From Mercurialis annua (Eukaryota > Streptophyta > Magnoliopsida > Malpighiales > Euphorbiaceae): DNA of 64,000 nt. A program made the translations under genes and the position numbers. Every line of letters begins with the position of its first letter. Position 1 is the first letter of the stretch. The stretch is taken from assembly GCF_937616625.2 (NCBI RefSeq), contig NC_065574.1:4836001-4900000 (forward strand), in the 5' to 3' direction. Below the pieces are notes generated by a model. The model was not told the DNA's origin. It was given only the letters and a program-made list of their open reading frames with translations, and did not search any database. Positions 1 to 12,074 of this stretch are shown piece after piece.

Positions 1-1744
1 CCACCCAAGCACTTAGGTTTACATAATCTGCTCCACTTTGCCCAATGCATTCTGTTGCTACCTTGACTACTGCCCCACCAGAATCTGTTACAGATTCTTT
101 CCAGCTCAATAATCAAAGCTTTAGGAAGCCGGAAACAATTCATCGAGTAAGCTGGAATTGATTGGATTACTGCTTTCAACAAAATTTCTTTGCCACCACA
201 TGAGAAAAGCTTATCCTTCCATAGCTGTAATTTATTCCAAATCCTCTCCCTAATAGATTTGAAACTCTCCTTTTTGTTTCTCCCCACTGCTGAAGGTAGC
301 CCTAGATACCGCTCGTGACAGAAAACAATCGGTATTTGGAGGACAGCCTGTAAATCGTTCTGAACTGCCGCAGAAGTCCCTTTTCCAAAAGACATTGCAG
401 ATTTTTCAAAGTTAATTGTCTGGCCAAAGGCTTTTTCGTATTCCTTCAGGATCTGTTTCAGTGTTTCACATTCCTCTCTATCAGCTCTTATAAAGAGAAG
501 GTTGTCATCCGCAAAAAAGAGGTGTGAAATCTGAGGGCAACCACCACCAAACTCAATGCCATTGATAAGCTTCCTCTCCACAGCATTATTCATCAAGGCA
601 GACAAACCCTGTGCACAAAGTAAGAAGAGATAAGGAGATAAAGGGTCTCCTTGTCGAAGGCCCCTACTAGGATTGAAGTTGCCTTTCACATTCCCATTCA
701 ACAAGAAAGAAAAGCTCACAGATGAAACACATGCCATAACTTTCCGAATCCAAACTTCACAGAACCCCAAACTACGCATCATAGACTCTACAAAGCACCA
801 TTCAACTCTATCATACGCCTTTGACATATCAAGTTTAATGGCAACAGGACCCCTCCTTTTCTTCCTAGAATTCTTAATGAAATGAATGCATTCAAAGCCA
901 AGCAGTGCATTATCCACAATTTGTCTATCAGGCACAAAAGCACTTTGAGATAAATCAATAACATCATCCAGGACCTTCCTAAGCCTATTAGATAAAGTCT
1001 TAAAAACAATCTTATAAATAACATTACAAAGACTGATGGGTCTAAAATCTGACATTTTATTAGCTTTTTTAACTTTAGGAATCATCGCAATCACAGTAGC
1101 ATTCACAGGACTAATGGAATCATTATTATTGAGAAATTGCAAACAGACCTTAGTGATGTCCCTCCCAATGATGTGCCAATACGATTGGTAAAATAAAGCT
1201 GGGAATCCGTCCACTCCAGGAGCTTTTGTAGGACTCATCTCTTTCAGAGCAGAGACAATTTCCCCTTATGTGAAGACTGCACTTAGCATCAAATTCTTAG
1301 CATCAGAAACCATCGGCACCACCCATCTAGTCACTCTTTCCATATCCTGAACTTGAGGCTTCGAAGAGACAAAAATAGAGGAAAAGTACTCCTCAATAAT
1401 CTGCTCAATCTCTTTATCTTCAGTCTTCCACACTCCATTTCTGTCAAACAGACCATCAATGGAATTTTTGGCTCTTCTATCCGAGGCCTTTTTGTGAAAA
1501 ATCTGGAATTGCAATCCCCATAAGCTAGCCAATCAACTCTGGACCTCTGTTTCCACATGATCTCTTCCTTCTCTAAAAGAGTATTCAGCTCATCCTCTAC
1601 ATTCTTGATCTGACCAACCAAATTCATTTGGACGGTGCTCTTCAGAAGGGTGTTCAAAATCTCCTTCTTCTTCTTAATTTCTATCTTCAAGCTTCCAACA
1701 TTCTTTCTACCCCAGCTTTGGAAGCTCTGAGCACACATTTTCAA
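1..1744 (-). pseudogene. LINE linker and reverse transcriptase, frame-broken
   Basis: This stretch encodes the linker and RVT_1 reverse transcriptase of the same LINE. The linker motif WLAYGDCNSRFF is followed by a frame change near 1500 and an in-frame TAA near 1263. After that the RT frame runs open to the left edge. Conserved blocks can be read on the minus strand: KAPGVDGFP, FRPISLCNV, the block with DMSKAYDRVEW, GLRQGDPLSPYLF (about 630-665) and the catalytic FADD box at 504-515, followed by YLGLPS. The RT active-site aspartates are therefore intact although the element is dead. Only the breaks are described here. Confidence 0.88.
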
Positions 1745-1792
1745 TTGTTGAGGGAGAATATTAGAACTGACTTGCCCTCTAACATTATCTTC

Positions 1793-2488
1793 TCATGCTT
1801 CCTTCACAACTTCATGAAAACCCACATCCTTACACCAGACCTCTTCGAAGTGAAAACGAGTGAATCTCCTTCTCTTAGCCCTTTCCACCCTTTTGTTCAC
1901 CCACCAATACATCACAATTGGGCAATGATCTGATCCACTAAACTGAAGATGCTCACATTTAGAGTTATGAAATAAATTCTTCCATTCAAGATTATGGAAA
2001 AATCTATCAAGTCTTTCTCTGATAACTCCACTATTCTTTTTGCTCCACCATGTGAACCCCAACTGCACCGACCCCGCATCTTGTAAGCAACAATCCTCCA
2101 CAGCCTCTTTGAAATTCTTCATAAGATATTGGGGTCGTTCAGCTCCTCCACTCTTCTCCTCTTGGACAACTATCTCATTGAAATCCCCCCCACACAGCCA
2201 CGGGATGTGAAACATGTTGTTCAAACGCTTCATCAGAGTCCAAGTATGAACTCTTTGAGAGGTTATTGGGTTTCCATAGATACTTGTAAACCTCCAAATC
2301 TTATTATTCGACTCCACTAAAGAATCAATGTGAAACTTTGAGTGGCTTTTGATAGTAACATTCACTGATTCGTCCCACATAAGAGATAAACCACCGCTTT
2401 TTCCTTCGCAAGCTACACTGTAACACCATTTCAGACCCAACTTTCTTCTCACAGTATCCATTTTCGCTACATTTGATCTTGTCTCCAT
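1793..2488 (-). pseudogene. LINE endonuclease domain (EEP fold), truncated
   Basis: This open stretch of 231 codons carries the apurinic-type endonuclease that nicks target DNA in plant LINEs. Visible motifs in order are METRS near the start, SGGLSLMWD, SIYGNP, CGGDFNEI, RLDRFF and, near the end, GSDHCPI. The last is the catalytic SDH motif. The frame stops at a TGA where related elements keep reading. The next ORF (1331-1744) is in the same frame and continues the linker, so a single nonsense change is the simplest break. The first Met used here is internal to the domain, because in-frame codons for about ten residues precede it. It is inactive as an element protein because the frame is broken downstream. 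Confidence 0.85.
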
Positions 2489-2522
2489 TAAGAAAACAAG
2501 TGAATTAGGGTTTTGATGTTTA

Positions 2523-2959
2523 AAGCATATTCAATGTTACTCTCTATATCTAAGAGAGCATATTTTATAAGATAGAAAGCATCTTGCATATAAAGAGCAT
2601 ATTTTTTAATTTTACTCCAATAAACTCTCTAAATATAACGTTTTATTCAATAAGTATTAGTTTATTTAATTATTATATTTACTTTTTCTATTATAATTTT
2701 CATTTCTATAATATTTTATATTAAAATAAAATCAAAACACATATTTTTAAAAACAAAAAGATAGTCTATATATTTTGAATTTGAAATTTTATTAAAAAGA
2801 TAAGAAGTAGAGAGTGAATTTGACTCTCCATATGTGGAGAGCCAAACTCCCTCTCTTCTTTAAATTTAAATCATGGAGAGTTCATTGGACTTTAAATTTT
2901 GCATGAAACTCTTTAAATTAAAGAGTTTGATATATTTAGAAAGTGCATTGAAGATGCTC
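2523..2959. repeat. MITE, PIF/Harbinger (Tourist)-like, TSD TTA
   Basis: The element is about 437 bp with terminal inverted repeats: the left end reads AAGCATATTCAATG and the right end CATTGAAGATGCTC. Both ends are flanked by TTA (2520-2522 and 2960-2962), the target duplication expected of PIF/Harbinger elements. The interior is AT-rich, carries paired GAGAGTT/AACTCTC stretches and has no ORF. Termini and duplication are seen directly. With only three bases the duplication is weak by itself, so the superfamily call is an inference. Confidence 0.65.
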
Positions 2960-2962
2960 TTA

Positions 2963-3829
2963 GAAGGTTCTTTCCCCACTTCAATTATTGTCTTCTAATC
3001 TTTAGTTAATAGCATTGCTAAACACGAGAATTTAATTAAATGGCGATGGCAAAAGTAACATATGAAAGGAATGGGTAGCTGCATCACTTTGTTCCTTTTT
3101 ATGATTTACAATAGACTTCTCAATCAACTTTTTACTTGAATGTAAAAGTTTTAATTTTCAGAAAATAATACATTTATTAATTAATGGTTCTATTTGATAT
3201 ACTCCGTTTGAATTGATATATGTTAGCTGGACACCGTTTGAATTGATCATAAGTCTATAGATTTATAAAGATTTTTTTTTATTAATAAAATTTACAACAA
3301 TGTCATTTTTTTTAAATGATGGATTTCAATTTTTCTATCTCTTATGTTAGAAATCAAATGAGGGATTTTAAAAGGTGAATAATTTCAAAAATCTATAAAT
3401 TCTTACAATTTATTATCTTGTCAAACGTTGAATTTTGGTAAAATCTATGGATCTTATCTTCCCAAAATCTTTAATTTAAGCAGTACCCAAATAAAAAATT
3501 AGACTATTATTTTCTGTGAAATTTAACTTTTTTAGTATACTTACCCTCAACAATTTTTTTTTTGATTTTGGGATATAGAGTTATATCCCATGCATAATGA
3601 TTCTCTTTTTATTCTTCTATAAAGCCGACTAGCGGTAATTTAAAAATCAAAAGTATGGTGTTAAAAGCCTAAATCAGACAAAGTCCTGAAAACCGGATGA
3701 GCTAAAAAAAAAAAACACAAATCATTATGTAAAATTAGATTTTTTTTTTGTTATAAGGGAAAGAGACAAAAGTCTAAGCACAATTAATCCTGAACATTTC
3801 AATCGTACGAAACACCATACAAATCATGA
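2963..3829. other. AT-rich intergenic DNA, possible SINE tail
   Basis: No gene is visible. At 3686-3715 the sequence AAACCGGATGAGCT followed by an A-run resembles the 3' end of the tRNA-derived SINE found at 44341-44532, so a SINE 3' fragment on the plus strand is possible. The rest is low-complexity AT-rich DNA. Confidence 0.35.
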
Positions 3830-4060
3830 TTAATTGACTAAACTGAGAGGCGGATAATCATGAGATATAAACCCAATCAAATAATCATCGATGAGAGATG
3901 CTAGATGATCTGCTGCAAAATTAGCTTCTCTATAAACATGGCAAACTTGGACCATCCAATCTATTGATCAAGGTTCGAATAGCAGCTACTACGTTTGAGA
4001 ATTGCGGCTCATCCGAACTACTTGAAATTTTGTCAACAGCTACTTACTATCAACTTTAAG
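3830..4060 (-). pseudogene. LINE RNase H domain relic
   Basis: On the minus strand a degenerate RNase H domain of a plant LINE can be read. An upstream block VVLKVDSK is followed, after a frame change, by YREANFAADHLA, the signature C-terminal motif of the RNase H that ends many plant non-LTR elements. There are at least one stop and one frame change. It is the 3' part of a LINE other than the one at 1-2519, because it lies upstream of that element's 5' break. Motif identity is direct; the family is known from other plants. Confidence 0.75.
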
Positions 4061-5150
4061 GACGACTTAGATTTTAGATTTAGCTACTTTAAATTTAAAG
4101 AACCATAAAACTAATTAAAGCTTACCTCAATTTCTGGCCTGTGAGTGCCTAAACCTAATATTGTAGACTGTAAATGATGGAACTTTAATGAGCAAAATTT
4201 TAAATGATTAAGCTTTTCTAGATTAGGGCTGTAATCATGAATCTGGTAAGCTTAATACTCAAATTTTTTTATATTAAAATACATATTGTTAATTTATTAC
4301 CCAAATTGAATCACTAGAAAGAGCACCATGTTTATATTGCATCCTGACTAAGGAATTGACAAAAATATGAAAAAGAAGCTATTAATACTGTGTTATGTTT
4401 AAAAAATTGAATTATTAATACTGCAATTCGATCTTTAGAGTGGACGACTGAGGAAGGTGTTTCTTTGAATGATTTATCAATGGTGGATCCTGCGATGCAG
4501 GTCCACCGAGATGAATGATCATGTTTGTTTGAAACGTTAAGTGATTAGACTCTATTAGAACGTTCCGAAATTGTGCTGCATGTTAATAATATCAAGCCTA
4601 ATCTTACTTGGGTAACCCGTTTGGTGCTTAGAAAAGCCCTAGTCGAAGACTGTATATTTACAGTTCTTATCATCTCTTTTAGAATAGTTCACTCAATGTG
4701 TTGAGGAATCGTTCTCTTTTTGTAATTTTCATTATTATTAATATAAGTTTTAGCCTTTGAGAAAAAAAATGATACATTTTATTAAGAGATCAGCTATATA
4801 ATTACTCAAGTATTAATTAAAAAATCGCTTTCTTATAAAAGTAAAATATTCCTTTTCAGCCTTAAGAATACTAGTTACACTTTCAAAATTGAAAAATACA
4901 ATATCCACTTTTGTTTGTGCAAAATTATACTTTGTTAATTATAAAATACAATAACCATTATATAAAAAATGTAGTTAGATGAAAGTTAAGACTCTCTTAC
5001 AAATAAGGTCTTTTCAATTAAGATCTTTCTAAATGAAATCAATTAATATTTTTTCAAAATAAAACCAATTGAAAACCTTTTCAAATAAAATCAATTAAAT
5101 TTTTTCTAAAATTAAATTTAAATAAAATCAAGGGTAATACTTAGTAAAAA
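4061..5150. other. AT-rich intergenic DNA with possible LINE 3' end
   Basis: No intact gene is visible. The stretch 4440-4775 is less AT-rich and ends in a segment with TTTGTAATTTTC, repeated ATTATT, AGTTTTAGCC and then an A-run, which resembles the 3' untranslated end of plant LINEs on the plus strand. It holds no long frame. The remainder is simple AT-rich DNA. Confidence 0.3.
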
Positions 5151-5800
5151 TTTATCTTAATATATAATTAAAGCTGATTAGATTCAATATTCGAAAAAGT
5201 ATGATTTGGTTAACCATCGACATACTAACAGGTTACTCACGGTAGATTTAAAGTAACAGTAAAATACAATTTGTATTTTTTTTTATAAAAATAACTTTTT
5301 TAATATCAAAAATCCGATTTTGGTTAATCAACGGTATACTAACTGGTTACTAATTGTTACTAAAAAATAATTTATTTTTAAATGCTCAAATTTAATTTAC
5401 TAAAAAATTATTAACATTATACTATAAAATTAATTACTATGTAGTTATCATCGGTTTACTCACAGTTCACAAACGGTGCACTAAATAAAATTAATAATCT
5501 TATTATAAGGAACAATTTGTTTAAAATACACAATTCACGTTTACCAACAATAAAATAATGATTTATTAACAATATATTCAAAATAAAATTTATTACAGAT
5601 TAACCAATTGTCTAATAAACGTTAACCATTTGTTAACCAACACGCAAACCATTACAAATACACAAGTAAAAAATTATACTCAAAAACATCATTACAAAAT
5701 AGCCAATGGTTTATCCAAGGTTAACCTTTGGTTAATCAACATAAAAACCATTAGAGATACATCGGGTGAAGAAAAAAAATACAAGCATCATCAAAAAATA
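5150..5800. repeat. Tract rich in GGTTAAC / GTTACT words
   Basis: The tract contains many spaced, imperfect copies of words such as GGTTAACC, GGTTACTCAC, GGTATACTAAC and TTAACCATTTG, and no convincing coding sequence. Related words recur in the opposite orientation at about 9120-10150. The pattern is visible by eye; whether the two tracts are ends of one element is inference. Confidence 0.45.
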
Positions 5801-6530
5801 GAATATGAGTGAGACTTGTGTTTCTGCCAATTTCACCTTGTCGGAGGTTTATTTCTCAAGATATGGAGATCACAGTGTTATTGTAAGGGCAACATCCAAC
5901 CAAGAATAAAAACCTAATTAATGACACCTTTATAAACACAACAAAAACTTAAAAGGATAGGATGTTCTTCCTTTTTCTCTCATTATAATTTTCCGCAGAA
6001 CAAAAGAATTTAAATTAGTAACCCAAATCTTCATAGATTCATCTTTAAACTTCAAATCTTCATAGATTTCAATGGAGGCACCACTAGGTATAACGAATCG
6101 GTATGTGGAAGATGCTGCAACAATCATGGTCATCGGTGACAAGACGAGCGGTCAACAAAAGGCAAGGATTTTAGAACTTTAGGAGCAGAGATGCTACGAC
6201 TCGGACTACAAAAACAACATCAGATTGGCCTTCCTTCTTTCCCGTGCTCTGAATTTACCGTTACACATAAAAATTTGGATCCGGTTATTGATGAAGGCGC
6301 TGTCATTCTTGACATTAAAAATAAAGGGGAAATGCTCTGATTTCTTATGAATGGTGGATAGGGTTGTGTTAATACAAGAAAGAAAAATGAAACACAGTAA
6401 ATATATTTATCAAAAAATGAAAGGTCAAAAATATAATTAAAAAAAATGACACCGTAATTTTATAAAATGAAAGATGTGTCTGTACTATTGAGAATAAATT
6501 TGGTGAAACCCGTATATGGTCTAATTTTCT
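5800..6530. other. Unassigned intergenic DNA
   Basis: A moderately complex stretch (about 6050-6360) has short open frames on both strands, but I recognise no domain. It may be a fragment of a mobile element. The remainder is AT-rich. Confidence 0.3.
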
Positions 6531-8105
6531 CGAGAAAATTAGGTAAAACACTCTATTTTCTAAAGTAATAGTAAATTATACCTCAATAAGGAAAACATAG
6601 AGAAAATACCTCACCTTTTTAGCACTTTTATTTTTTTACTTTATAATCTTTTTTTATTATAATAATACTTATTTCTTATTGTTTTTTACTCTAAATATTT
6701 TATTTTTACTTTAATATATATCTCTTTTTTTTCTCAGATATACTTTTCTCTCTTCCTCTCTCTGTTTCTTCTTCATCTTCTTCTTCTCCATTTTTTGTCT
6801 TTTTCATTGTTTTCTTCTTCTTCATTTTTTTCTTTCTTTATCACGCCGTCATCGTTCCTTCAACGATCCGCCATCACTCCGCCGTCACTCCGTCGTTGCT
6901 CCGCCTTCGCTTCGCCGTCGATTCATCGTTCTTCCATATTTTAGCGATTTTTTCTTAACTCGTGGTGATTATTACGATTTATTTTAACTCTCAGATCTAA
7001 AAAAATTGTTCTTGAATTTTTTTCAGTTTGAGATCTGAAAATCTACATTAAAAACGATTTTCTGATGAAAAAAACGATTTTCTGTAGAAAAACGGTTTTT
7101 TTTTTTGCAGAAAACAACGCCTGATTATCATATCGTTATCACTATGACGTTATCATATCATTATCATAACACCGTAGAGAAAAACGATTTTCTGTCAAGA
7201 AAAGTATTTGATTATCATATCGGTATCATTAACGTTAGCATGTCTGTATCATAATATTATCATATCAGTATCATAATATTATACGATTATGATAATAGTA
7301 TGATAAGGTTTATGATAATAGTATGATAAGGTTTATGATATAGTTATGATAAAATACGTTATGATAATGTTATGATAATATTTTATGATATTCTTATGAT
7401 AAAGTTTATTATGATAATGTTATGATAGTAGTATGATAAGGTTAATAATAAAAGGTTACGATACAGCTATGATAAAGTACGTCATGATAATATTATGATA
7501 ATATATTTATGATACTGTTATGATAAAGTATATTATGATAATGTTATGATAATTTTTATAAAAATAGATGATAATAGTATGACAAGTTAACGATAATAGT
7601 ATGATAACATACGAAATTAATTTTTTTACAGAAACATTATGATACCAAAATGATAATGTCACTGCTGCTTTTATGATAATATTATGAAAAAATTTGTGAT
7701 ACCGATATGATAATGTCACTGCTGCTTTTTTAGATCTAGATCTGAAAGATCAAATTGCGAGATAAAAAATAACGATACGTAAATAATTAAAAAATTTGAA
7801 ATAAAATTACAAGATAAGTGAAAAATGCAGGGAAAAAAAGGAAGAAAGAAAAAGAAGAAAAGTGGAAGAAGAGAGAGAGAAAAAGAAAAGAAGTGGAAAG
7901 AGAAAGAAAGATAGAAAAGAAAGAAATCGTCAGGTCATGCATTTTTTATGTTTGAGTAAAATCATTAACCTTTTGTCATGTAAAGTAAAAATATAATATC
8001 TAAAAAGTTGCGATGTATTCTTTTTAACTTTTATGTGTTGAGGTATATTATCCTATTATTTTTGTTTTTGAGGTAAATTTGTAAGGAGCCCAATTTTCTC
8101 TCAGG
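6531..8105. mobile_element. Candidate non-autonomous DNA element with long degenerate TIRs
   Basis: The outer segments at about 6531-6800 and 7830-8105 are similar in inverted orientation. Paired landmarks are GAGAAAATT at both tips, TATACCTCAA (left) with TGAGGTATA (right), CTTTTTAG with AAAAAGTT, and a pyrimidine-rich TCTTC arm (6720-6850) matched by a purine-rich GAAAGAAA arm (7830-7925). The core (7100-7720) is dominated by ATGATAA repeats. There is no transposase frame and no clear target duplication, so the tips are approximate and the superfamily is unknown. Confidence 0.5.
7120..7720. repeat. Imperfect tandem repeat of ATGATAA / TATGATAATG units
   Basis: About 600 bp consist of closely spaced variants of TATGATAATGTTATGATAAT, first with the complementary TATCAT words (7120-7280) and then with ATGATA words (7280-7720). 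The complementary arrangement could let the region fold back on itself. No real coding sequence is present; ORFs in this region are repeat artefacts. Confidence 0.8.
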
Positions 8106-8690
8106 TATATCAATATCTACTTAAACTTGCTCGTGGGCCTAATTTGCGAGGGCTCGGACCTGTTCTAATCAGGCTTTGATTATTTTTAATGCAAATTCAA
8201 ATCCAATTCGGGTCTCATATTTATTATCTATGTCCGACCCGTGTATTAAATTTATACGGGTTCAACCCTAGCTAGTACGGGTCTAGGTGAGAAATTATAT
8301 AATAATGAAAGTCTAAATCCGTCCATAAAAATTAAATTTATTGTGGGCTCCGATTGGGATCGAAATTTGAGATAAAAATTAAAGAGAAAATTAGAGTAGT
8401 TACTGGGTTTGGACATTTTTATTAGAATTTTACGGGCCCAAAAATGGCTTTAGAGAAATACGGTGGCCTTTTAATTTTTTTGAATTTTAGAATTTTTATT
8501 AGCAATTATATGTTTTCTAATTTGAAAGTAGCCCTTATCAGAAATAGTAACCTCCCTATTTAATTTTCAATTAGATTCTTCCAAGAATATCTCCGAAAAT
8601 TTCTCCACAAATAACTCCTCAAACAACTCCCCAATCCCACTTTCCAAATCTTTCCCTTTTTTTTGATTTTAGGTTGACAGGAATTATGGA
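8106..8690. other. Intergenic DNA, no gene recognised
   Basis: The stretch 8120-8290 contains GGGTTCAACCC, ACGGGT and CCCGTG words of the kind seen in short plant hAT-like repeats, but I could not define both ends. The rest is AT-rich. Confidence 0.3.
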
Positions 8691-8852
8691 ATGGCGAAAA
8701 CTAGAGCTTTTTCAACAAATAATTCTGATATGAAATCATCCCCATCAAAGACACCCGCAATGACAAAATCGAAGAGGGTATCTAGCAAACGGAAGGTTGA
8801 TTTTGATGATGTTCAAATTACGAGTAAGAACCCTAGAGTTCACTGTCACTGA
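8691..8852 (+). CDS. Short basic ORF, possible first exon of a decayed TE gene
   Basis: An ATG at 8691 opens 53 codons rich in Lys, Ser and Thr (MAKTRAFSTN at the start, KSKRVSSKRKVDFDD in the middle) ending in TGA. The composition differs from the AT-rich surroundings, and the ORF sits in front of a long repeat-filled non-coding tract. Short basic leader exons beginning MxKTR are common in plant MULE-type genes, but nothing downstream can be tied to it. It could equally be chance. I do not recognise a domain. Confidence 0.3.
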   Translation: MAKTRAFSTNNSDMKSSPSKTPAMTKSKRVSSKRKVDFDDVQITSKNPRVHCH

Positions 8853-11062
8853 TAATCAAAAGAAGAAAAAAAAATATTCCTTCTCCTCATACTTCTGTTA
8901 AGGTAATTTTTATTAAAATTCTTTATTTTTTTTACCTTTAATTGATTTTTGTATTTTGTTTCCTGTGATTCAATAATGTATTTTAGGGTGTGTAACTAAA
9001 TGTTGTCTATTTGATTGTTTTGTTTACATGTGTTTAAATTATGTATTTGTTGTCTTAATTTTTCAATTTTTTTAATGCATGTTTAATGTTTTTAATCTGT
9101 TTATGGTTAATATTTAATTGTCAGTTGGTTACCTATGGGTGAACTGAGATTAGAATGTATTTATGTGTTAGACTCTTTTTATGAACTCCGTATTGTGTTA
9201 GTTATATTAATTTTTATTTTTTTTATGCATTTTATTTGTTTGTTAATTGTGTAAGTGTTATTATGGAGTTACTAGATGGTTAACTATAGGTGAACTGAGA
9301 GTAGTATGTTTTTTTAAAAAATAATTACTGTCAGTATCCATGCTAATTAACCATTAGATAACTATTAGTACATTATTAGTTAACTTATAACAGGAACTTT
9401 AATTCTACAAGTATTTCTAAAGTTTTTGAATCGTCTTTGTTATTTTTTATATTGCAGTTTTTTTCTGTCAAACTGATGAAAAAAACGATGAACGAAGGCA
9501 GTTTGAGTTGAACGAAGAAAGCAGTCGTTGGAGTGAGACGAAGATAGGCGAACGATGAACGAAAGCGAACAATGAACGAAGGCGCGGTGGCTGGCAACCA
9601 TTGTCTTTTTTATTGTAATTGGGATTTTAACAATGATGTAAAAATAATTAAGGTTAACTATATGTTTCTAATGGTTAATTAATAGTTAACTAACTTTATA
9701 TGATTTTTTATATAAAACATGAATATATATTGATAATTACTTTTTTTTAATTACGGTTAACTAATATGTGACTAATAGTTATTTTTATACGTATGATTAT
9801 TTTTAAAATAATTGAATTTGATGTTCAGTTGTTTTTTTGTTATATTTGAATAATTTTAAAAATAATTAGGGGGTAATTATATGTTTTCTAATTGTTAACT
9901 ATTAGTTAACTATACTTGTGTTGGTTATCTAAAACATGAATACATAATGTTAATTATCTTTTTTTTTTATTTGTTAAAGTTAACTAATAAGTGACTACTG
10001 GTTAACTGACAGTTAACTAATTTGGTGTACTGTTAATTTTATGACATATTATAGTTAGATTTATCTAAAAATGATTTTATGATGTTAATAATTTTTTTTA
10101 TTAAATTTAATTTATTAATGGTTAATTACATGTAAACTGACAGTATATTATTATTTTTTTACAAATAAATAAATTTATATTGTATATTCATATTTGTTGA
10201 TTGTTTATGATGAGTTAATGCATTTCTTGTTTACAAAACTGTTTGATGATTTCTTGATTGTCTTATTTGCTGAATTTTTTGTTTTTTAATGAGTTTCTGA
10301 TTTGCTAATTTCAAATATTGGTACGTTTTTAAAAAGTCATTGCAATTCCATTATATATGGAAAGTTTGTTAAATGCAAGTAATTTCTCTTTATGAATCTT
10401 GAAGATTCTTGAAAATATATTCCCAATATGTTAGTTTACCCATTTATAGGAGATATTCAAAATCATAACATCTTATATCCTTATTTATTCTAACCGTATT
10501 TCCTATATCAAATTTGTTATTTTTGCAATTTGAAATTTGATAATTGTATTATTCAACTTTTATTTTTCCTCTAGTAAAATTTATAATATTTTCACATAAG
10601 TAGGGTAGTTGTCAATTTTTCCCAAAATTAAATGTCCAAACACGAATAAAGGATATCAAAGCCCATGATCAGATTTATTGTCCAGTCCACCATAACTATG
10701 CTCCTGACAAATTCTCTAAGGTAAGACCTACCAACTAAGTACCACTTTATTTTTAACAATAAAAAAAAAATCTCCTAAAGTTCGAACAAAATTTATTAAA
10801 ATCCCTTAACAAAATTTCTCTTAAGGATCAAATTAAAAACTCAACTCATTTTACTTTCTGAAATTATTTGTTTTCACATAACTTTAAAAAATTACAAATA
10901 CAAATAAATTTCTAAAAATATTCTATATTAATATATTAATAATTCTTTTATTTTGGTTTTAAATTGACACATTCATTAATAACATTTATAATATAAATTT
11001 TTTTATATTTGAAAAATTAAAAAAGACAATATTTTGCCTTTTTTTTAGTTTTGTTTTCGTTT
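8853..11062. repeat. AT-rich region with GTTAACTA words and a GAACGATGAACGAAGGC cluster
   Basis: Between 9120 and 10150 many imperfect copies of GGTTAACTAT, GTGAACTGAGAGTAGT and AGTTAACTAA occur at irregular spacing. At 9487-9592 a short cluster repeats GAACGA(A/T)GAACGAAGGC-like units four or five times. No coding sequence is convincing. From 10150 to 11062 the DNA is plain AT-rich. Confidence 0.5.
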
Positions 11063-11470
11063 GGGTTAAATATTTTTGAGATCACCGAACTATGATCTTT
11101 TTACAAAACGGTTAGCGAATTATAAAAAGTTATAAAATAGTTAACGAACTATATCTTTTTTACTAAATGGTTACCGAACTATCAAAAGTTACAAAATGAT
11201 TACTGAACTATCATCTATTTCCAAAAAAGTTTCCTTAATATGCATTTTTTCCTTATCCACATCATTAAGATGGTAACACTTTTGTAAAGTAATAATAATT
11301 CGGTAATCATTTTGTAATTTTTTATAGTTGGTAACCGTTTTATAAAAAAGCTATATTTTTGTAATTATTTTATAACTTTTTATAATTCGGTAATTATTTT
11401 ATAACTTTTTATAATTCGGTAATTATTTTATAATAACTTATAGTTCGGTAACCTTAAAAATATTTGACCC
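11063..11470. repeat. Palindromic MITE (GGGT(T/C)AAATATTTTT ends)
   Basis: The left tip GGGTTAAATATTTTTGAG and the right tip AAAAATATTTGACCC are inverted copies, followed inward by paired ACCGAACTAT/ATAGTTCGGTAA blocks. Internal 28-bp-scale repeats of TTATAACTTTTTATAATTCGG lie in the right half. It is 408 bp long and has no ORF. I could not find a convincing target duplication, so the superfamily is open. Confidence 0.7.
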
Positions 11471-11568
11471 GAATATATAACAGAGAGACATAGTGTAGCT
11501 ACATTATTAGCCAACCTGAATGCTATTGCACTGGTTTGAACAAGAATGAGAAGCAGATGAATCAAATA

Positions 11569-12074
11569 GGCCTAATGTCTTAAAAAAACCCCGACCTTTT
11601 AGCCCATTTTCAATCATACCCTGACGTTGAAAATTTGTCAATTTTACCCTATTTTGCATTTTTGTGTTTCAATTGTACCCTGAAAAATTAAATTTACGTC
11701 TTTTGCGTTTGAAAATTTGTTTAAAACATTCCCCATGTCTCGCATATATTGATTGTATATTTTTAAAATTTATTTAAATTTAGTTAAATTAATTAAGAAT
11801 TTAAATTAGTGTTAATTTGATTATGGTTTTTAGTTAGTTTTTAAAAATAAATGACTTATTTGTACTTTTTTTGAGTAAAAAAGAATTCAATTTCATGTTT
11901 AGACTTAATTAATTGAATGATTTCATCATTTAAGTAAAAAAATTAACTTAAATTAAAATATTGGGGTACAATTGAAAACGGAAAATTCAAAAGTGGGTAA
12001 AATTGATAAATTTTCAACGTCGGGGTGGAATTGAAAAAAAGTTTAAAAGTGAGGGTTTTTTGAGTGATTAGGCC
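11569..12074. repeat. MITE family M1, copy 1, perfect 9-bp TSD AATCAAATA
   Basis: The element is 506 bp with tips GGCCTAATGTCTTAAAAA and, at the far end, GAGTGATTAGGCC. It is flanked by perfect 9-bp direct repeats AATCAAATA at 11560-11568 and 12075-12083. Paired TACCCTGACGTTGAAAATTT and TTTTCAACGTCGGGGT blocks extend the inverted repeats inward. A 9-bp duplication and long TIRs point to a Mutator-derived MITE. Two more copies are at 34353-34755 and 51959-52463. Confidence 0.9.

Larger units (their letters stand above)
1..2519 (-). mobile_element. Non-LTR (LINE, L1-type) retrotransposon, decayed, cut by window edge
   Basis: On the minus strand the element reads from an endonuclease domain (about 2519 to 1793) through a linker into reverse transcriptase, which runs off the left edge of the window. 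The reading frame is already open at 2519 and enters the motif FLMETRS, the usual start region of the plant LINE endonuclease, so the true 5' end is missing. A MITE begins at 2523, just beside this break. The coding sequence is inactivated by an in-frame TGA at about 1790, a frame change near 1500 and an in-frame TAA near 1263. The domain order and motifs are seen directly; the L1-type assignment rests on family knowledge. The 3' end and any poly-A tail are outside the window. Confidence 0.9.
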
